From an uncultured Pseudomonas sp. (GTDB taxonomy: Bacteria > Pseudomonadota > Gammaproteobacteria > Pseudomonadales > Pseudomonadaceae), in contig NZ_CAMPHI010000002.1 of the NCBI RefSeq assembly GCF_946885955.1, positions 127,597 to 191,596 of the forward strand: a DNA stretch of 64,000 nucleotides, read 5' to 3'. The notes under the pieces were generated by a model, which was given only the letters and a program-made list of their open reading frames with translations, made no database searches and was not told the DNA's origin. Of the stretch, positions 1 to 10,202 are shown piece after piece (position 1 is the first letter of the stretch; every line of letters starts with the position of its first letter). Position numbers and translations under genes: made by a program.

Positions 1-314
1 CGCAGATCGAGCAGGTGATTGGCCAGCATGCCGGGCCAGACCACATCGATCTGGATGATGTCGATGTCGGCCGATTGGGCGCTGAGGATCTGCTGATAGA
101 ACGACAAACGCTCGGTCGCCGAGTTGGGCGTCGACACCACCTCGACGCTGTGTCCGGTCTGTTTCGACCAGGCTTCGACGCCGTCCTTGCACAACTGCAA
201 TTCCGCACCCACGGCGCCGCAGGAAATGGTCAGGTCGGCCGCGCCGGCCAGGGCTGGCAGACCGCTGCAGATCGCCAGCAAGGCCGTTGGAAGAAGCGAT
301 TTCAGCTGTTTCAT
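1..314 (-). CDS. Sugar ABC transporter substrate-binding protein, N-terminal part (cut by window edge)
   Basis: Reading the minus strand from ATG at 314 gives an uninterrupted frame to the left edge (about 104 codons seen). It starts with a Sec signal peptide (MKQLKSLLPTALLAICS, then ALAGAADLTISC). The mature start, VGAELQLCKDGVEAWSKQTG, followed by YQQILSAQSADIDIIQIDVVWPG, is typical of family 1 carbohydrate-binding proteins of the ThuE/MalE/AglE kind. It would bind an oligosaccharide in the periplasm and deliver it to permeases lying beyond the window. The gene is divergent from the porin at 473, so both probably serve the same sugar. The substrate cannot be told from this fragment. Confidence 0.85.
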   Translation of the reverse strand, partial: MKQLKSLLPTALLAICSGLPALAGAADLTISCGAVGAELQLCKDGVEAWSKQTGHSVEVVSTPNSATERLSFYQQILSAQSADIDIIQIDVVWPGMLANHLLDL

Positions 315-342
315 AAAACCTCTCTTAATTTTTATTTTTGTT

Positions 343-360
343 GAAGATAACGTTAACATC
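343..360. promoter_or_regulatory. LacI-type operator candidate between the divergent sugar-binding protein and porin genes
   Basis: The 18-bp element GAAGATAACGTTAACATC is an imperfect inverted repeat centred on CG, with 6 of 8 half-site positions symmetric. This is the usual shape of a LacI/GalR-family operator. It lies 29 bp upstream of the leftward gene and about 110 bp upstream of the porin start, so it could control both. No LacI-family regulator is visible in the window; the assignment rests on shape only. Confidence 0.4.
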
Positions 361-443
361 GCTAATATAACAGCGCACCTTGAGATGTAAAACCACTTTT
401 CAAGGTTTTCCCGACTGAGGGGCCAAGGCCCCGGTTGGCTCGC

Positions 444-2038
<1,595 letters not shown>

Positions 2039-2178
2039 GCCATGCCCGAACGCTGGGCGCGCGCCCTTCTCGGCCTGCAATTCGCTCGGGCACTGCGGCC
2101 TGGCGGCCGACTCGCCAGCGCTGGCGGGTCGGTCGACAAGGCTCGGCAAACAGGCGAGGATGTCTTTTCAATGCAGGC

Positions 2179-2210
2179 AAGCACGGCAGGGCTAAATGGT
2201 TGCCGTGCTT
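2179..2210 (+). terminator. Rho-independent terminator-like hairpin after the first porin gene
   Basis: A perfect 10-bp stem AAGCACGGCA / TGCCGTGCTT with a 12-base loop ends in a short TTT. It lies 140 bp after the porin stop and 36 bp before the AraC-type gene. A perfect 14-bp palindrome (CGCCAGCGCTGGCG, 2113-2126) sits between porin and hairpin. Confidence 0.55.
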
Positions 2211-2245
2211 TGCCGTATGCTCTGAAAACCGTCGAGAAGCGATCA

Positions 2246-3142
2246 ATGAACCGTACTGCCCGCGTACCCGACCCCTCCTACGAGCTGATGGACGATCACG
2301 AGGGTCATTCGCTGATCTACCGTCAGCATGGTTTTCCCAGCCCGCTGGTGCGTTGGCATTTCCACAAGGAATACGAGCTGCACCTGATAGTCGCCAGTTC
2401 CGGCAAGGTGTTTATCGGCGACTACATCGGCAATTTCTCCCCCGCCACGTTGTTTCTCACCGGCCCTGGTTTGCCGCACAACTGGATCAGCCAGCTCGAC
2501 GACGGCGAGGTGGTGGAAACCCGCGACATGCTGGTCAACTTCACCGACGAGATGCTGGCAAACGCCAGCGCGGTATTCGCCGAGCTGAAGGGGTTGGCGC
2601 CGTTGTTGGCGCGGGCGCAATTCGGCATCGAGTTTCGTGACGCGCGAACCATTCGCGAGGCCGGAACGCTGTTGCAGAAGATCGCCGACAGCCAGGGCAT
2701 CGCCCGCCTGGGGCATTTCTTCATCCTCATGGAGTTGCTGGCGGTCGCTGAGGATTACCAGTTGCTATCAGGGATGACGTCCATGGAGCTGATCGACGAG
2801 CACCATGTCGAGCGGATCAACCGCGCGGTGTATTACATCTTCCAACGCTACACCAGCGAGTTGAGCCAGGAAGAAGTCGCCGAACATCTGGGCATGACGC
2901 CGACCTACTTTTCGCGCTTCTTCAAGCAGGCCACTGGACGCGGCTTCGTCGAGTTCGTCAATCGGCTGCGGGTGAGCAAATCCTGCGAACTGCTGAGCAA
3001 GAGCGACAAGCCGGTGACCGAGGTCTGCTTCGAGTCCGGCTTCAATAACATCTCCAACTTCAACCGGCGTTTCTACGCGCTCAAGGGCATGACTCCGTCG
3101 GAGTATCGCCGCACCTTGACGGATGTACTTTACGGCGCATGA
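2246..3142 (+). CDS. mtlR: AraC-family transcriptional activator, MtlR type (copy 1)
   Basis: The start is placed at ATG 2246 (MNRTARVPDPSYELMDD), after GAGAAG at 2234; an in-frame ATG at 2042 would add 68 unlikely residues. The 298-residue protein has an N-terminal cupin-type sensor domain (VRWHFHKEYELHLIV, GDYIGNFSP, GPGLPHNWIS). The C-terminal AraC double helix-turn-helix includes LSQEEVAEHLGMTPTYFSRF and ends with FNRRFYALKGMTPSEYRR. The layout and position before mannitol genes match MtlR of P. fluorescens, which activates the mannitol, glucitol and arabitol operon. A close paralogue follows at 3441. The two share most signature blocks (EYEL, GDYIGNF, LPHNWIS, RLRVSK, MTPSEYR), so they arose by duplication. 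Which copy controls which promoter is not known. Confidence 0.85.
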   Translation: MNRTARVPDPSYELMDDHEGHSLIYRQHGFPSPLVRWHFHKEYELHLIVASSGKVFIGDYIGNFSPATLFLTGPGLPHNWISQLDDGEVVETRDMLVNFTDEMLANASAVFAELKGLAPLLARAQFGIEFRDARTIREAGTLLQKIADSQGIARLGHFFILMELLAVAEDYQLLSGMTSMELIDEHHVERINRAVYYIFQRYTSELSQEEVAEHLGMTPTYFSRFFKQATGRGFVEFVNRLRVSKSCELLSKSDKPVTEVCFESGFNNISNFNRRFYALKGMTPSEYRRTLTDVLYGA

Positions 3143-3258
3143 GGCGGCAGCTCCGCAGCATGCTGTAAACCCTGCCCGGCTGCCCAGCCACTAGGCATTC
3201 GATCTGCTGCGCCGCCGAACATGGCGAATTTTCAACACTTGGGTTACCTCGCGTGGCT

Positions 3259-3322
3259 GGCAAAAAAGTATAGGTTTTCGCCTTTTGAGTATTTGTCAGT
3301 AGCGCCCGCCTTAACCTTAAAT
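3259..3322 (+). promoter_or_regulatory. MtlR-type operator plus promoter before the second AraC-type gene (copy A)
   Basis: GGCAAAAAAGTA (3259-3270) and GTATTTGT (3289-3296) are separated by 18 bp. The second element overlaps a -35 like TTGTCA (3293-3298), followed 18 bp later by TTAAAT (3317-3322). The same two words with the same 18-bp spacing recur at 4415-4452, and a weaker copy occurs on the minus strand at 22189-22226. A site overlapping -35 fits an AraC-type activator. This element occupies most of the non-coding stretch 3143-3440. Confidence 0.65.
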
Positions 3323-3440
3323 GACCCTGAACAGGCATAAACCTGCAGCTCATGCGAGCGGGGTTCCGCCATGCCATATCGCTTGGCGGTATGTGCGACG
3401 TGCCGGTCGGATGGCCGCCAAGAGCAGCAGGGCCCTACCC

Positions 3441-4337
3441 ATGTCGAACAACAAACAGCCTCTGAAAGCGGATTACGAATGGGTCGCCCAGGCCGGCGAT
3501 GAGTCGATCCACTATATCCAGCACGGCGTGCCGAGCAGCCTGATCCGCTGGCATCATCACCGGGAATACGAGCTGCGGCTGGTCAGGTCGACCAGCGGCA
3601 AGATGTTCGTCGGCGACTATATCGGCAACTTCGCTCCGGGCAATCTGGTGCTGGTCGGGCCGGATCTGCCGCATAACTGGATCAGCGAGCTAGCGGCGAA
3701 CGAGTCCATCGCCCTGCGCGACCAGGTGGTGCATTTTTCCAGTGATTTCGCCCTCGGCTTGCAAGCGCTGATGCCGGAAATGAGGGCGGCCGAGCCGCTA
3801 CTCAGGCGTGCGCAATGGGGCGTCGAGTTCCGTGGCGAGGACACTATTCGCCAGGCCATCGCGCTGTTCGATCAGATCGCCGGCGCCCAGGGCATGAAAC
3901 GCCTGGCGCGCTTTCTGACCCTGCTAGAGCTGCTTGCCAGTGCCACCAACTACCGCACCCTGTCCAGCGAATACCACCAGCCGCTGATCGACAAGAAATA
4001 CCTGGATTGGCTGAACCAGGCCGTCGGCTACATCCTCCAGCACTATGCCCGCGAGCTGCCGCTGGACGAGGTGGCGCAGCAGATGGGCATGAGCGGCACG
4101 CAGTTTTCCAAACACTTCAAGCGGGTCGCGGGCCACCGCTTTGTCGATTTCGTCAATCAGCTGCGGGTCAGCAAGGCGTGCGAATTGCTGGCGCAGAGCG
4201 AATTGCCGATCACCGAGATCTGTTTCGATGTCGGCTACAACAGTATCGCCAACTTCAATCGGCGTTTTCTCGACATCAAGGACATGACGCCAAGCGAGTA
4301 CCGGAAAACCTACCTGAATGTTCTCTACTCGTGCTGA
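3441..4337 (+). CDS. AraC-family transcriptional activator, MtlR type (copy 2)
   Basis: The chosen start is ATG 3441 (MSNNKQPLKADYEWVAQ), giving 298 residues, the same length as copy 1. Frames further upstream extend to 3321 but overlap the promoter and lack similarity to copy 1. The cupin-like sensor (IRWHHHREYELRLV, GDYIGNFAPG, LPHNWISE) and AraC DNA-binding domain (LPLDEVAQQMGMSGTQFSKHF, then FNRRFLDIKDMTPSEYR) align along the whole length with the gene at 2246. The ribosome binding site is weak. Its own promoter carries operator copy A and the following operon carries copy B, so auto-activation or cross-control between the two paralogues is likely. Confidence 0.85.
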   Translation: MSNNKQPLKADYEWVAQAGDESIHYIQHGVPSSLIRWHHHREYELRLVRSTSGKMFVGDYIGNFAPGNLVLVGPDLPHNWISELAANESIALRDQVVHFSSDFALGLQALMPEMRAAEPLLRRAQWGVEFRGEDTIRQAIALFDQIAGAQGMKRLARFLTLLELLASATNYRTLSSEYHQPLIDKKYLDWLNQAVGYILQHYARELPLDEVAQQMGMSGTQFSKHFKRVAGHRFVDFVNQLRVSKACELLAQSELPITEICFDVGYNSIANFNRRFLDIKDMTPSEYRKTYLNVLYSC

Positions 4338-4414
4338 GGGCACAAGCGAATTTGCCCTCCGGGAATGTCGATTGCTTTCGCATACGCAACAGTCGCGGAC
4401 TGACCCGGATAGCG

Positions 4415-4477
4415 GGCAAAAAAGTACAGATATCTGTCGATGACGTATTTGTGGTGGCGCACGCAAGGAACTCTAAT
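4415..4477 (+). promoter_or_regulatory. MtlR-type operator plus promoter of the polyol operon (copy B)
   Basis: GGCAAAAAAGTA (4415-4426), 18 bp, then GTATTTGT (4445-4452), identical words and spacing to copy A. The second element overlaps a -35 like TTGTGG (4449-4454). With a 17-bp spacer comes TCTAAT (4472-4477) as -10. The gene start at 4582 leaves a leader of roughly 100 nt. Confidence 0.68.
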
Positions 4478-4554
4478 GGATATCGAAAGGGCCCTGATTA
4501 ATTAACTCGATGAGTCGCAGTGCCTGGGTATCCATAGCGATATATCCGATCACC

Positions 4555-4570
4555 AAGAACAAACAATCAA
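4555..4570 (+). promoter_or_regulatory. A-rich Hfq/Crc-type motif in the leader of the polyol operon
   Basis: AAGAACAAACAATCAA lies 12 bases before the ATG at 4582 and takes the place where a Shine-Dalgarno sequence would be. It fits the AAN-repeat pattern bound by Hfq/Crc in pseudomonads, so translation of the first operon gene may be repressed on preferred carbon sources. Confidence 0.4.
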
Positions 4571-4581
4571 CTGGTGTTTCT

Positions 4582-5637
4582 ATGCAAGCGCTCGTATTGG
4601 AAGAAATGGGTAAGTTATCGATTCGCGATATTTCGCTCGAGCAGAACATGGGCAAGGACGACGTGCGCATTGCCGTTAAAAACGTCGGCGTCTGTGGCAG
4701 CGACGTTCATTATTACAAGCACGGCGCCATCGGGCCGTTCGTCGTCCGTGAGCCCATGGTGTTGGGCCATGAGGCCTCGGGGGTGGTTGTGGCCGTGGGC
4801 GAGAATGTCACTCACCTGAAGCCGGGCGATCCGGTGTGCATGGAACCGGGAATACCGGACGTGAAGTCCCGGGCCTCGTTGGAAGGCAAATACAACCTCG
4901 ATCCGGCAGTGCGCTTCTGGGCCACGCCGCCGATTCACGGCTGCCTGACCGCGCACGTGGTGCACCCGGCCAGCTTCACCTTCAAGTTGCCGAGCACCGT
5001 GAGCTTTGCCGAAGGCGCGATGATCGAGCCCTTGGCGACCGGCATGCAGGCCGCCGACAAGGCGCGCATCCGTCCCGGCGATGTGGCCGTGGTCATCGGT
5101 GCCGGCACCATCGGTATCCTCACCGCCGCGGCCGCGCTGGCCGGGGGTTGCAGCCAGGTGATCATCGCCGACCTGGTGCAGGAGAAGCTCGACCTCGCCG
5201 GGCGCTACGCCGGCATCACGTCGGTCAATATCAGCGAAGAAAATCTGGCCGAAGTGGTTGGTCGCCTGACCGATCAGTGGGGCGCGCAGATCGTCTTCGA
5301 GGCGTCCGGCAGCCCCAAAGCCTACGCCAACCTGTTCGACCTGGCCTGCCCCGGTGGCTGCGTAGTACTGGTCGGCATGCCGCCGCAGCCGGTTGCCCTG
5401 GATATAGTCGCGATGCAGGCCAAAGAGCTGCGCGTCGAGTCGGTATTCCGCTATGCCAATCAGTTTCCCCGCGCGCTGGCCCTGCTCGGTTCCGGCCGGC
5501 TGGATATCAAAGCACTGGTTTCCGCCGTCTACCCGTTCGATCAGGCGATTGCTGCCTTCGACCGGGCCGCAAGCGGCAGACCCGGCGATGTAAAAGTGCA
5601 AATCAGTTTCGATCCGATCGAGCATGAAGTCGCCTAA
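4582..5637 (+). CDS. Zinc-dependent NAD xylitol/sorbitol-type dehydrogenase
   Basis: This 351-residue medium-chain dehydrogenase would oxidise a polyol (probably xylitol, to D-xylulose) in the cytoplasm. The start is set at ATG 4582 ([11 protein letters not shown]), the usual start of the family, not at ATG 4510. Catalytic zinc ligands are visible in [13 protein letters not shown] (Cys) and LGHEASG (His-Glu). The NAD-binding Rossmann motif is VIGAGTIGI. The segment [20 protein letters not shown] shows that the four structural-zinc cysteines of classical sorbitol dehydrogenases are absent, as in the bacterial xylitol dehydrogenase subgroup I recall. It is the first gene of the operon, and a xylulokinase lies further down, which supports a pentitol route. 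Confidence 0.82.
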   Translation: MQALVLEEMGKLSIRDISLEQNMGKDDVRIAVKNVGVCGSDVHYYKHGAIGPFVVREPMVLGHEASGVVVAVGENVTHLKPGDPVCMEPGIPDVKSRASLEGKYNLDPAVRFWATPPIHGCLTAHVVHPASFTFKLPSTVSFAEGAMIEPLATGMQAADKARIRPGDVAVVIGAGTIGILTAAAALAGGCSQVIIADLVQEKLDLAGRYAGITSVNISEENLAEVVGRLTDQWGAQIVFEASGSPKAYANLFDLACPGGCVVLVGMPPQPVALDIVAMQAKELRVESVFRYANQFPRALALLGSGRLDIKALVSAVYPFDQAIAAFDRAASGRPGDVKVQISFDPIEHEVA

Positions 5638-5763
5638 CGACCAGCTGTTGGTGACGTTAAACAAAACAGCATTCCCATAGTTTGCAAATAATGGAGCTAC
5701 ATCACCCACGACAACCAGGCAGAACTTGCTATCGCCTATCAAATAAAAATTAGAGAGAAGCAA

Positions 5764-7080
5764 ATGAAAACAATAAAACTATTGCCGGCCGTTATTGCAA
5801 CCGCCCTCGCCACCAGTGCCATTGCTGCCAATGCCACGACCACTGTCACTATCGGTACCGTGAATAACGGCGACATGATCCGTATGCAGGAACTTTCCCG
5901 CGAGTTCGAGAAAACCCATGCAGATATCAAGCTGGAATGGGTGGTGCTCGAAGAGAACGTTCTGCGCCAGCGCCTGACCACCGATATCGCCACCCAGGGC
6001 GGCCAGTTCGATGTGATGACCATCGGCATGTACGAGGCACCTATCTGGGGTGCGCGTGGCTGGCTGACGCCGATGGAGAATCTGCCGAGCGACTATGACA
6101 TCGAGGATATCTTCCCCTCGGTCCGCGATGGGTTGTCGGTCAACGGCACGCTCTATGGCCTGCCGTTCTATTCCGAAAGTTCGATGACCTACTACCGCAC
6201 CGACCTGTTCGAGCAGGCGGGCCTGGTGATGCCTAAACAACCGAGCTGGGAGCAGATCGGCGAGTTCGCCAAGGCGCTGAATAAGCCCGACCAGGAGCAA
6301 TACGGCCTGTGTCTGCGCGGCAAGGCTGGTTGGGGCGAGAACATGGCGCTGATCAGCACCATGGCCAACGCCTTCGGCGCGCGCTGGTTCGATGAGCAGT
6401 GGCAACCGGAATTCACCGGTGCCGAATGGGGCAAGGCGCTCAACTTTTATGTCCAGACGCTGAAAAACTACGGTCCGCCCGGGGTCTCGTCCAACGGCTT
6501 CAACGAATCCCTGGCGCTGTTCAATTCCGGCAAATGCGCGATCTGGGTCGATGCCACGGTGGCCGGCTCGTTCGTCACCGACACCTCGCAGAGCAAGGTG
6601 GCGGACAAAGTCGGCTTTGCCCTGGCGCCCAAGCAAGTGACCGATAGAGGCGCCGGCTGGCTCTGGTCCTGGTCGCTGGCGATTCCGGTGAGCTCTGACG
6701 CCAAGGCCGCCGCGACCGAGTTCGCCACCTGGGCCACTTCCAAGGCTTACAGCGACCTGGTGGCCGAGCGTTTCGGCATCGCCAATATCCCGCCAGGCAG
6801 TCGCGCCTCGACCTACAGCGATGCCTACATCGCCGCGGCGCCTTTCGCCGAAGTGACCCTGGAATCGATGAAGAAGGCCGACCCGGCCAAGCCCTCTGCC
6901 AAGCCGGTGCCTTATGTCGGCATCCAGTTTGTCGGCATTCCCGAGTTCCAGTCGGTGGCGACCCAGGTCGGCAAGCAGTTTACCGCGGCGCTGACCGGCC
7001 ATATGACGGTCGACCAGGCCCTGGCCGCGGCGCAGCAGTCGACGCTGCGCGAGATGAAGCGCGCGGGCTATCCGAAATAA
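5764..7080 (+). CDS. mtlE: Polyol ABC transporter periplasmic substrate-binding protein
   Basis: The 438-residue family 1 solute-binding protein captures mannitol/glucitol/arabitol-type polyols for the permeases encoded next. The signal peptide is MKTIKLLPAVIATALATSAIA with cleavage near residue 22-24. Mature motifs include IGTVNNGDMIRMQELSREFE, GQFDVMTIGMYE and the ligand-cleft region LPFYSESSMTYYRTDLF. The start at 5764 has GAGAGAAG at about 5753-5760. A-rich runs flank the start (AAATAAAAATT before it, AAAACAATAAAAC within codons 2-6). A second, closely similar copy lies at 20778-22088 on the other strand. Confidence 0.9.
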   Translation: MKTIKLLPAVIATALATSAIAANATTTVTIGTVNNGDMIRMQELSREFEKTHADIKLEWVVLEENVLRQRLTTDIATQGGQFDVMTIGMYEAPIWGARGWLTPMENLPSDYDIEDIFPSVRDGLSVNGTLYGLPFYSESSMTYYRTDLFEQAGLVMPKQPSWEQIGEFAKALNKPDQEQYGLCLRGKAGWGENMALISTMANAFGARWFDEQWQPEFTGAEWGKALNFYVQTLKNYGPPGVSSNGFNESLALFNSGKCAIWVDATVAGSFVTDTSQSKVADKVGFALAPKQVTDRGAGWLWSWSLAIPVSSDAKAAATEFATWATSKAYSDLVAERFGIANIPPGSRASTYSDAYIAAAPFAEVTLESMKKADPAKPSAKPVPYVGIQFVGIPEFQSVATQVGKQFTAALTGHMTVDQALAAAQQSTLREMKRAGYPK

Positions 7081-7152
7081 CCCTTTGCCGCGTAAGCACC
7101 GCGCATGCACCCGCATGCCGGTGCGTATTCCCCGATTCACCACGGAGTCGCC

Positions 7153-8082
7153 ATGAACACCTCGGCCCTCGCCACATCTCCCGAACTCGCCCAGGCGCCA
7201 CCCGCCAAGCGGCGCGGGTTCAAACCTGGCTGGTTTCTGGTCAGCCCCTCGGTCGCCCTGCTGTTGCTGTGGATGATCGTGCCGCTGGGCATGACCGTCT
7301 ATTTCTCGCTGATCCGCTACAACCTGCTGTACCCCGGCGAGAACCAGTTCGTCGGCCTGGAGAACTTCGAGTATTTCGTCACCGACGCCGGCTTTCTGCC
7401 CGGCGCGACCAATACCCTGCTGCTGGTCGGCAGCGTATTGCTGATCAGTGTGGTGCTCGGCGTGCTGATTTCCGCGCTGCTGGAGGCCTGCGAATTCTGG
7501 GGCCGCGGCATCGTGCGGGTGATGCTGATCTCGCCGTTCTTCATCATGCCCACGGTCAGTGCGCTGCTGTGGAAGAACCTGATCTTCCACCCGGTCTCGG
7601 GAATTCTCGCCGCCGTGTGGAAATTCTTCGGCGCCCAGCCGGTGGACTGGCTGGCGCAGCATCCGCTGTTCTCGATCATCCTGATCGTGTCCTGGCAATG
7701 GCTGCCGTTCGCCATCCTGATTCTGATGACCGCGATGCAGTCGCTGGACCAGGAGCAGAAGGAAGCCGCGCGTCTCGACGGTGCCGGCCCCTTGGCGATC
7801 TTCTGGCACCTGACCCTGCCGCACCTGGCGCGGCCGATTGCCGTGGTGGTGATGATCGAGACGATCTTCCTGCTCTCGGTATTCGCCGAAATCTTCACCA
7901 CCACCAGCGGCGGCCCGGGATTCGAATCGACCAACCTGGCGTACCTGATCTACAACCAGGCGCTGCTGCAATTCGACGTCGGCATGGCCTCGGCCGGCGG
8001 CCTGATCGCGGTGGTCATCGCCAACCTGGCCGCCATCGTGCTGATCCGTCTGATCGGCAAGAACCTCACGGACAAGGGCTGA
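7153..8082 (+). CDS. mtlF: Polyol ABC transporter permease 1
   Basis: This 309-residue inner membrane protein of the MalF/UgpA type has about six membrane segments (FLVSPSVALLLLWMIVPLG, TNTLLLVGSVLLISVVLGVL and others). The cytoplasmic EAA loop that contacts the ATPase is visible as EQKEAARLDGAGPLAIFWHL. ATG 7153 is chosen because CGGAG precedes it and because upstream in-frame residues (MHPHAGAYSP) look non-coding. It is followed after four bases by the second permease, so the two are translated together. Confidence 0.9.
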   Translation: MNTSALATSPELAQAPPAKRRGFKPGWFLVSPSVALLLLWMIVPLGMTVYFSLIRYNLLYPGENQFVGLENFEYFVTDAGFLPGATNTLLLVGSVLLISVVLGVLISALLEACEFWGRGIVRVMLISPFFIMPTVSALLWKNLIFHPVSGILAAVWKFFGAQPVDWLAQHPLFSIILIVSWQWLPFAILILMTAMQSLDQEQKEAARLDGAGPLAIFWHLTLPHLARPIAVVVMIETIFLLSVFAEIFTTTSGGPGFESTNLAYLIYNQALLQFDVGMASAGGLIAVVIANLAAIVLIRLIGKNLTDKG

Positions 8083-8086
8083 GACC

Positions 8087-8920
8087 ATGCTGACTCTCAA
8101 GCAATCCCGCCGCATGCAAAGCCTGGTGGTCGGCGCGCTGGCCTGGACCATCGCCGCGCTGATCTTCTTCCCGATCCTGTGGATGATCCTCACCAGCCTG
8201 AAGACCGAGATCGACGCGTTCGCCACGCCGCCGCAGTTCATCTTCATGCCGACCCTGGAGAATTACCTGCACATCAACGAGCGCAGCGACTACTTCGCCT
8301 TCGCCTGGAACTCGGTGCTGATCTCCTTCACCGCGACCCTGCTGTGCATGCTGATCGCGGTGCCGGCGGCCTACTCCATGGCGTTCTTCGAGACCCGCCA
8401 GACCAAGCGCACGCTGCTGTGGATGCTCTCGACCAAGATGCTGCCGCCGGTGGGCGTGCTGATGCCGATCTACCTGCTCGCCAAGAGCATGGACCTGCTC
8501 GATTCGCGCATCACCCTGATCGTCATCTACACCCTGATCAACCTGCCGATCGTGGTGTGGATGGTGTACACCTACTTCAAGGACATCCCCGTCGACATCC
8601 TCGAAGCCGCACGTCTGGATGGCGCCACCACCTGGCAGGAAATCGTCCGCGTGCTGCTGCCGATTGCCCGTGGCGGCCTGGCTTCGACCATGTTGCTGTC
8701 GTTGATCCTGTGCTGGAACGAGGCGTTCTGGTCGCTCAACCTGACCAGCTCCGCCGCCGCACCGCTGACCGCTCTGGTCGCCTCCTATTCCAGCCCGGAA
8801 GGGTTGTTCTGGGCCAAGCTTTCCGCCGTCTCCACGCTCGCCTGTGCGCCCATTCTGATCTTCGGCTGGATCAGCCAGAAGCAGCTGGTACGTGGCCTGT
8901 CGTTCGGCGCGGTGAAATAG
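8087..8920 (+). CDS. mtlG: Polyol ABC transporter permease 2
   Basis: The 277-residue MalG/UgpE-type permease pairs with the protein encoded just upstream to form the membrane channel. It has six predicted membrane helices (VVGALAWTIAALIFFPILW at the N-terminus). The EAA loop is DILEAARLDGATTWQEIVRV. It starts four bases after the upstream stop codon, with no room for another gene. A REP-type repeat separates it from the ATPase gene, which may reduce or stabilise the downstream part of the message. Confidence 0.9.
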   Translation: MLTLKQSRRMQSLVVGALAWTIAALIFFPILWMILTSLKTEIDAFATPPQFIFMPTLENYLHINERSDYFAFAWNSVLISFTATLLCMLIAVPAAYSMAFFETRQTKRTLLWMLSTKMLPPVGVLMPIYLLAKSMDLLDSRITLIVIYTLINLPIVVWMVYTYFKDIPVDILEAARLDGATTWQEIVRVLLPIARGGLASTMLLSLILCWNEAFWSLNLTSSAAAPLTALVASYSSPEGLFWAKLSAVSTLACAPILIFGWISQKQLVRGLSFGAVK

Positions 8921-8953
8921 ATGAGAACCACGAGCGATGCCCACCGCCGTCGC

Positions 8954-9018
8954 TGTAGGAGCCAGCTAGCTGGCGATGCTTTTGCCCTACAAAGATCGCC
9001 AGCAAGCTGGCTCCTACA
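8954..9018. repeat. REP doublet (REPIN-like) between permease and ATPase genes
   Basis: Two REP units face each other: TGTAGGAGCCAGCTAGCTGG (start of the left unit, 8954-8977) and its near-complement at 8995-9018 ending in GGCTCCTACA. The spacer is 17 bp. Such TGTAGGAGC pairs are the standard pseudomonad intergenic repeat. This one sits inside an operon, not at its end. Confidence 0.8.
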
Positions 9019-9043
9019 AAAAGCGCTTCGTGCGTCGCGTATG

Positions 9044-9060
9044 AAAACAGAACAAGAACG
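9044..9060 (+). promoter_or_regulatory. A-rich Hfq/Crc-type motif before the ATPase gene
   Basis: AAAACAGAACAAGAACG lies directly before GAGG and the ATG at 9072. It fits the pattern seen before other transport genes of this region and could give a separate layer of catabolite repression after the REP element. Confidence 0.35.
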
Positions 9061-9071
9061 AGGATATTTCC

Positions 9072-10175
<1,104 letters not shown>

Positions 10176-10202
10176 CGTACCACCGACCTTTTAGGATTCT
10201 CG

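Noticed and set aside
5779..8247. An 822-codon open frame antisense to the polyol transporter genes
   Set aside because: His/Gln/Arg-rich product typical of antisense frames. The plus-strand transporter genes are unambiguous.
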